8,753 bases of DNA from an uncultured Amaricoccus sp. GTDB lineage: Bacteria > Pseudomonadota > Alphaproteobacteria > Rhodobacterales > Rhodobacteraceae. The position numbers and the translations under genes are program-made. Positions 5,865 to 8,753 of the stretch are shown one piece after another. The first letter of the stretch is position 1. Every line of letters begins with the position of its first letter. The stretch lies in contig NZ_CALLYO010000420.1 in the NCBI RefSeq assembly GCF_937858865.1, forward strand, positions 1-8,753, given 5' to 3'. Under the pieces are notes generated by a model that had not been told where the DNA came from, did not search any database, and saw nothing but the letters and a program-made list of their open reading frames with translations.

Positions 5865-6077
5865 TCACGGCCGGCCGCCGCACTCGATCAGCGCCTTGCG
5901 GACCTCGCGGCGGGAGAGGCCCATGTCGCTGAGGACGTGGTCCTCGCGCTCGAGGAGCTGGCGGTAGGCGCGGCGGGCGCGGGCCCGGGCGATGGCGGTG
6001 GCGATGCGGGCGGCGATGCGGGCCGGAAGCGTCGCGGGAAGGGTGATCTCGGCGGGGCGGGTGGTGATGGCGGTCAT
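5865..6077 (-). CDS. Small DUF1127 family protein
   Basis: This is a 70-residue, arginine-rich basic protein. An alanine/arginine helix (about residues 18-38) leads into the typical DUF1127 segment YRQLLEREDHVLSDMGLSRREVRKAL (38-63), with the characteristic D-x-G-x-x-R-x-x-[VI] core. DUF1127 proteins are abundant in alphaproteobacteria; some have been tied to stress responses and RNA turnover, but a molecular role cannot be assigned here. AGGGAG, 7 bases before the ATG at 6077, fixes the start and rules out the much longer in-frame open reading that extends upstream. It diverges from ctaA and converges with bhcR; a CRP-type site and a -10-like element lie upstream, suggesting regulated expression. 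Confidence 0.85.
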   Translation of the reverse strand: MTAITTRPAEITLPATLPARIAARIATAIARARARRAYRQLLEREDHVLSDMGLSRREVRKALIECGGRP

Positions 6078-6095
6078 CGTCTTGCTCCCTCTGGG

Positions 6096-6114
6096 CCGGG
6101 GCTTCGGTCCCCGG
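6096..6114 (-). other. Hairpin in the DUF1127 leader
   Basis: CCGGGG (6096-6101) and CCCCGG (6109-6114) can pair around a 7-base loop, about 18 bases upstream of the DUF1127 ATG and within its predicted untranslated leader. It could influence stability or translation of this short mRNA. Such small GC hairpins are common in this base composition. Confidence 0.3.
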
Positions 6115-6124
6115 TGATGTGGCC

Positions 6125-6130
6125 AGTATC
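6125..6130 (-). promoter_or_regulatory. Possible -10 element for the DUF1127 gene
   Basis: GATACT on the minus strand matches four of six -10 bases. No good -35 lies 16-18 bases upstream, but the start it predicts (near 6118) puts the centre of the TGTGA-N6-TCACA site at about -42.5, close to the -41.5 of class II CRP-activated promoters, which often lack a -35. Confidence 0.35.
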
Positions 6131-6150
6131 GGGCGATTCGCCCCGCGGGG

Positions 6151-6170
6151 CCTGTGAGCGGCGTCACAGG
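6151..6170. promoter_or_regulatory. CRP-type binding site between DUF1127 gene and ctaA
   Basis: CCTGTGA and TCACAGG form perfect 7-base arms around a 6-base spacer. The core TGTGA-N6-TCACA (6153-6168) is exactly the consensus of E. coli CRP. A CRP/FNR-family regulator of this organism could use it to control the DUF1127 gene, ctaA or both. Alphaproteobacterial family members differ in specificity, so the protein that binds is unknown. Confidence 0.5.
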
Positions 6171-6230
6171 GCGCAAGCGGCGGCGTGACAATCGGCCGGG
6201 CGCCGGGTAAATCGCCCCCCGGAGGCGCGC

Positions 6231-7364
6231 ATGAGCAAGACCCGCAGCATCTTCGAGGAGGTCGGCGAGAAGAAGGCGGTGCCGGAGGCGCCGGCGCCCG
6301 TCCGCCGTCCCTCGGCCGACCGGCGGGGGATCGCGGTCTGGCTCTCGATCCTCTTCGCGCTCGTCGTCGCCATGATCGTCGTCGGCGGGCTGACGCGGCT
6401 GACCGACTCGGGGCTCTCGATCACCGAGTGGCGGCCGGTGACCGGCGCGCTGCCGCCGACGACGCCCGAGGCCTGGACGGCGGAGTTCGAGAAGTACCGC
6501 GCCAGCCCGCAGTACCAGGCCTTGAACCAGGGGATGACGCTCGAGGCCTTCAAGCGGATCTACTGGTGGGAGTGGGGCCACCGCCAGCTCGGCCGGGTGA
6601 TCGGGCTGGTCTGGGCCCTGGGCTTCCTCTGGTTCGGGCTGCGCCGGCGCATTCCGGCCGGCTGGACGCCGCGGCTCCTCGGGCTCGGCGCGCTCGGCGG
6701 GCTGCAGGGCGCGATCGGCTGGTGGATGGTCAGCTCCGGCCTGGCGCCGGGGATGGCCGCGGTCGCCTCCTACCGGCTGGCCATCCACCTCGGGCTCGCC
6801 TTCCTCCTGCTCGGGCTCATCGCCTGGTACGTGCTGCGGCTCGGCCGGCCCGAGGCGGAGCTGCTGCAGGCGCGCCGCCAGCGCAACGAGGGACTGATCG
6901 GCTGGGCGAGCCTGCTCGTCGGGCTCTCCTTCCTGCAGATCCTGCTCGGGGCGCTGGTCGCCGGCATCGACGCCGGGCGGAGCTACGTCGACTGGCCGCT
7001 GATGGGCGGGCGCCTCTTCCCGGCGACCGGGCTCGACCTCGAGCCGGTCTGGGCGAACTTCCTCGCCAATCCCGGGCTGGTGCAGTTCAACCACCGGATC
7101 GTCGGCTATCTCCTCTTCGCCCTTGGCCTCGTCGCCTGGCTGCGCAGCCGGCGGAGCGCGCTCGGACATGTCCGCGGCGCCTTCGCGGCGATGATGGCGA
7201 TGCTGGTGCTGCAGCTCGCGCTCGGCATCGTGACGGTGATGCACGCCGCGCCGCTCGGCCTTGCCGTCCTGCACCAGCTCGGGGCGGTGGCGCTCTTCGC
7301 CCTCGTCGTCCGCGCCCGCTTCGCCGCGCTCTATCCCCGCGCGCAGAGGATCGCGCGCGGATGA
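6231..7364 (+). CDS. ctaA: Heme A synthase (COX15/CtaA)
   Basis: This 377-residue integral membrane protein oxidises the C8 methyl of heme O to the formyl of heme A for aa3-type cytochrome c oxidase. About eight transmembrane helices can be read (near 33-53, 121-138, 147-168, 182-203, 222-245, 286-305, 317-337, 342-362). The block GGLTRLTDSGLSITEWRPVTG (52-72) and WEWGHRQLGR (113-122) are diagnostic of the COX15-type enzyme of alphaproteobacteria and mitochondria. The expected heme-ligand histidines are H117, H186, H288 (FNHRIVGY) and H348 (VLHQLGA), with E115 next to the first; none is missing. The start is set by GGAGG (6221-6225), 5 bases before the ATG; the 30-odd residue hydrophilic N-terminus is normal. 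It overlaps by four bases (ATGA) a small membrane protein gene, so the two are translationally coupled. A weak promoter-like pair, GTGACA (6185) and TAAATC (6208), lies upstream. Confidence 0.95.
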   Translation: MSKTRSIFEEVGEKKAVPEAPAPVRRPSADRRGIAVWLSILFALVVAMIVVGGLTRLTDSGLSITEWRPVTGALPPTTPEAWTAEFEKYRASPQYQALNQGMTLEAFKRIYWWEWGHRQLGRVIGLVWALGFLWFGLRRRIPAGWTPRLLGLGALGGLQGAIGWWMVSSGLAPGMAAVASYRLAIHLGLAFLLLGLIAWYVLRLGRPEAELLQARRQRNEGLIGWASLLVGLSFLQILLGALVAGIDAGRSYVDWPLMGGRLFPATGLDLEPVWANFLANPGLVQFNHRIVGYLLFALGLVAWLRSRRSALGHVRGAFAAMMAMLVLQLALGIVTVMHAAPLGLAVLHQLGAVALFALVVRARFAALYPRAQRIARG

Positions 7365-7528
7365 TGCTGCGCTATGCCATCATCCTCTTCGTCGTGCTGG
7401 CGGCGATCGCGGTCCTCTCGGGCAACCCGCGCACGCGGAAGGTGCTGTGGGCGCTCGCCGGCCTGGCGATTCTCTACACCATCCTGAAGCTCACCGGCGT
7501 GATCGAGGCGATCGCGCCGGACCGGTAA
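7361..7528 (+). CDS. Uncharacterised 55-residue two-helix membrane protein
   Basis: I do not recognise this family. The protein begins MMLRYAIILFVVLAAIAVLS and shows two hydrophobic helices (about 4-20 and 28-48) joined by a short basic turn with NPRTRK (22-27), and ends in IAPDR. By the positive-inside rule the turn should face the cytoplasm. Its ATG overlaps the ctaA stop (ATGA at 7361-7364), and AGAGGA (7345-7350) lies 10 bases upstream inside ctaA, so it is very likely translated with heme A synthase. This suggests, without proving, a role near the respiratory chain or heme A. The codon use is the same GC-rich type as its neighbours. Chance reading is unlikely given the overlap, ribosome-binding site and clean amphipathic layout. 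Confidence 0.7.
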   Translation: MMLRYAIILFVVLAAIAVLSGNPRTRKVLWALAGLAILYTILKLTGVIEAIAPDR

Positions 7529-7530
7529 TG

Positions 7531-7553
7531 GGGTATCGGGATACCTTATTTTC
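7531..7553 (+). terminator. Candidate intrinsic terminator after the ctaA operon
   Basis: GGTAT (7532-7536) pairs with ATACC (7541-7545) around a CGGG loop, extended by one G-T pair, and is followed by TTATTTTC. It starts three bases after the stop codon of the small membrane protein gene. The stem is short, so efficiency is uncertain. The same ATACC can also pair with GGTAT at 7573-7577. Confidence 0.4.
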
Positions 7554-7593
7554 AAGCTGTTGCTTTGAAAGGGGTATTTCCGCGCCTTGGGGA

Positions 7594-7621
7594 TTGACGC
7601 GCGCAGTGATCTCGGTCAAAA
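7594..7621 (+). promoter_or_regulatory. Possible rplM-rpsI promoter
   Basis: TTGACG (7594-7599) matches five of six -35 bases; TCAAAA (7616-7621), 16 bases on, is a poor -10. The start would lie near 7628, giving a leader of about 50 bases. The good -35 and the position before a ribosomal operon support it; the weak -10 counts against it. Confidence 0.35.
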
Positions 7622-7633
7622 GCCCGCCGTTCC

Positions 7634-7658
7634 GGGGTGGGCTGCGGCCCTCATCCCC
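7634..7658 (+). promoter_or_regulatory. Stem-loop in the rplM leader
   Basis: GGGG (7634-7637) with CCCC (7655-7658) and GGGC (7639-7642) with GCCC (7647-7650) form a two-part stem with an asymmetric internal loop and a TGCG tip, ending 10 bases before the rplM ribosome-binding site GGGGA (7669-7673). L13 operons are autoregulated through leader RNA in other bacteria; whether this structure does so is unknown. Confidence 0.3.
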
Positions 7659-7680
7659 GACCTGACACGGGGACCACCTC

Positions 7681-8145
7681 ATGAAGACCTTCTCCGCCCG
7701 ACCGGGCGACATCGACAAGAAGTGGGTGCTGATCGACGCCGAGGGGATCGTGCTCGGCCGGCTCGCGACCCACGTCGCCATGGTGCTGCGCGGCAAGAAC
7801 AAGGCGAGCTTCACGCCGCACATGGACATGGGCGACAACGTCATCATCATCAACGCCGACAAGGTGCAGATGACCGGCAACAAGCGCGCCGACAAGCGCT
7901 ACTGGTGGCACACCGGCTATCCGGGCGGCATCAAGTTCCGCACCGCCGGGCAGATCCTCGAGGGCAAGCATCCCGAGCGGGTCATCGTCAAGGCGATCGA
8001 GCGGATGCTGCCCGGCGGGCCGCTCAGCCGCAAGCAGATGGGCAACCTGCGCGTCTATGCCGGCGCCGAGCATCCGCACGCCGCGCAGAACCCCGAGGTG
8101 ATCGACCTCGCCGCCCGCAATCCCAAGAACACCCGGAGCGCCTGA
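7681..8145 (+). CDS. rplM: Large-subunit ribosomal protein L13
   Basis: This 154-residue protein is uL13, an early-assembling protein of the 50S subunit. Conserved blocks include [17 protein letters not shown] (14-30), the [10 protein letters not shown] strand (59-68), [10 protein letters not shown] (78-87), [21 protein letters not shown] (beginning near 108) and the [11 protein letters not shown] stretch. The short extension past the E. coli length (142) is usual for alphaproteobacteria. GGGGA (7669-7673) lies 7 bases before the ATG. The stop is two bases from the rpsI start (TGACCATG), the conserved rplM-rpsI pairing, so both are made from one message. Confidence 0.97.
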   Translation: MKTFSARPGDIDKKWVLIDAEGIVLGRLATHVAMVLRGKNKASFTPHMDMGDNVIIINADKVQMTGNKRADKRYWWHTGYPGGIKFRTAGQILEGKHPERVIVKAIERMLPGGPLSRKQMGNLRVYAGAEHPHAAQNPEVIDLAARNPKNTRSA

Positions 8146-8147
8146 CC

Positions 8148-8627
8148 ATGGCCGATCTTTCCTCGCTCGCGGAGCTCCGCGAGGCCGTCGCCGCCCCCGT
8201 CGCCGAGGAGGCGCCGAAGCGCGAGCCGCAGCGCGACAGCCTCGGCCGCTCCTACGCCACCGGCAAGCGCAAGGACGCGGTCGCCCGCGTCTGGATCAAG
8301 CCGGGCAGCGGCAAGGTCACGGTGAACGGCAAGGACATGCAGGCCTATTTCGCCCGTCCGGTGCTGCAGATGGTGATCGGCCAGGCGTTCAGCGTCGCCG
8401 GCGTCACCGGCGAGTTCGACGTGATGGCGACGGTGAAGGGCGGCGGCCTGTCCGGCCAGGCCGGCGCCGTCAAGCACGGCATCAGCCAGGCGCTCTCGCT
8501 CTACGAGCCGAGCCTCCGGCCGGCGCTGAAGGCAGCGGGCTTCCTCACCCGCGACAGCCGCGTCGTCGAGCGCAAGAAGTACGGCAAGCGCAAGGCGCGC
8601 CGCAGCTTCCAGTTCTCCAAGCGCTGA
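8148..8627 (+). CDS. rpsI: Small-subunit ribosomal protein S9
   Basis: This 159-residue protein is uS9 of the 30S subunit. An acidic, poorly conserved N-terminal extension of about 33 residues, common in alphaproteobacteria, precedes [14 protein letters not shown], the first conserved block. [21 protein letters not shown] is the S9 signature, and the basic tail ends [11 protein letters not shown]; the terminal Ser-Lys-Arg reaches the P-site tRNA anticodon loop. GGAG (8135-8138), 9 bases before the ATG, lies inside the end of rplM. An intrinsic terminator follows 22 bases after the stop. Confidence 0.97.
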   Translation: MADLSSLAELREAVAAPVAEEAPKREPQRDSLGRSYATGKRKDAVARVWIKPGSGKVTVNGKDMQAYFARPVLQMVIGQAFSVAGVTGEFDVMATVKGGGLSGQAGAVKHGISQALSLYEPSLRPALKAAGFLTRDSRVVERKKYGKRKARRSFQFSKR

Positions 8628-8649
8628 TCCCCGGAGGCCTTCCGGACGG

Positions 8650-8688
8650 GGCCGTGGCGGCGGAAGCTGCCGCGGCCTCTTCTGTTTT
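8650..8688 (+). terminator. Intrinsic terminator of the rplM-rpsI operon
   Basis: Twelve-base arms (8650-8661 and 8666-8677), with two G-U pairs, close on a GGAA tetraloop of the GNRA type and run into TCTTCTGTTTT. It begins 22 bases after the rpsI stop, as expected for the end of this operon. The remaining bases to 8753 show no recognisable gene start. Confidence 0.8.
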
Positions 8689-8753
8689 GGCGCGCCTGTC
8701 CGCACGCCGCTCCAGGGCGAAGAGGGCAGCGCCCGACCCGGCGGGCGAGAAGC

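Noticed and set aside
5865..7274. Extended minus-strand frame that would make DUF1127 the tail of a 469-residue protein
   Set aside because: The part upstream of the ATG at 6077 is antisense to ctaA and proline/glutamate/arginine-rich; a ribosome-binding site at the internal ATG and the normal 70-residue family length support the short gene.
6185..7528. Plus-strand frame joining antisense-like sequence to the small membrane protein
   Set aside because: Its first 390 or so codons are ctaA read out of frame; only the last 55 codons, with their own start and ribosome-binding site, are credible.

Overview
The window is a high-GC (by eye around 70%) bacterial chromosome segment, most likely from an alphaproteobacterium of the Rhizobiales/Rhodobacterales type. 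The grounds are the COX15-type heme A synthase, the small DUF1127 protein, the long-tailed S9 beside L13, and above all a complete beta-hydroxyaspartate cycle (BHAC) cluster as known from Paracoccus denitrificans. I see no phage, insertion sequence, tRNA, rRNA or CRISPR features.

Layout. At 1-101 (minus) lies the first 33 codons of what looks like an acetyl-CoA synthetase gene. From 237 to 4819 (minus) run four genes in the order bhcA-bhcB-bhcC-bhcD: an aspartate-glyoxylate aminotransferase, a beta-hydroxyaspartate dehydratase, a beta-hydroxyaspartate aldolase and an iminosuccinate reductase. A, B and C are tightly packed. D is set apart by a 265-base gap with two strong hairpins and a perfect 16-bp palindrome. 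An IclR-family regulator, bhcR, runs divergently from bhcA (plus, about 5003-5824), and the AT-rich region between them holds a perfect inverted repeat and recognisable promoter elements. A 70-residue DUF1127 gene (5865-6077, minus) and heme A synthase ctaA (6231-7364, plus) diverge from a region with a textbook CRP-type half-site pair. ctaA overlaps by four bases a 55-codon gene for an unrecognised two-helix membrane protein. Ribosomal protein genes rplM and rpsI (7681-8627) follow and end in a clear intrinsic terminator.

How the genes work together. BhcA moves the amino group of aspartate to glyoxylate, giving glycine and oxaloacetate. BhcC condenses glycine with a second glyoxylate to beta-hydroxyaspartate. 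BhcB dehydrates that to iminosuccinate, and BhcD reduces iminosuccinate to aspartate, closing the cycle. The net result is two glyoxylate to one oxaloacetate without CO2 loss, so the host probably assimilates glycolate or glyoxylate. Single-gene similarity would misname these enzymes serine-glyoxylate aminotransferase, threonine dehydratase, D-threonine aldolase and ornithine cyclodeaminase; the cluster supports the BHAC assignment. The right half is aerobic housekeeping: heme A for aa3-type cytochrome oxidase, and ribosomal proteins.

The BHAC is an already described pathway. The parts that look less explored are its control sites here, the gap before bhcD, the CRP-like site and the 55-residue membrane protein.
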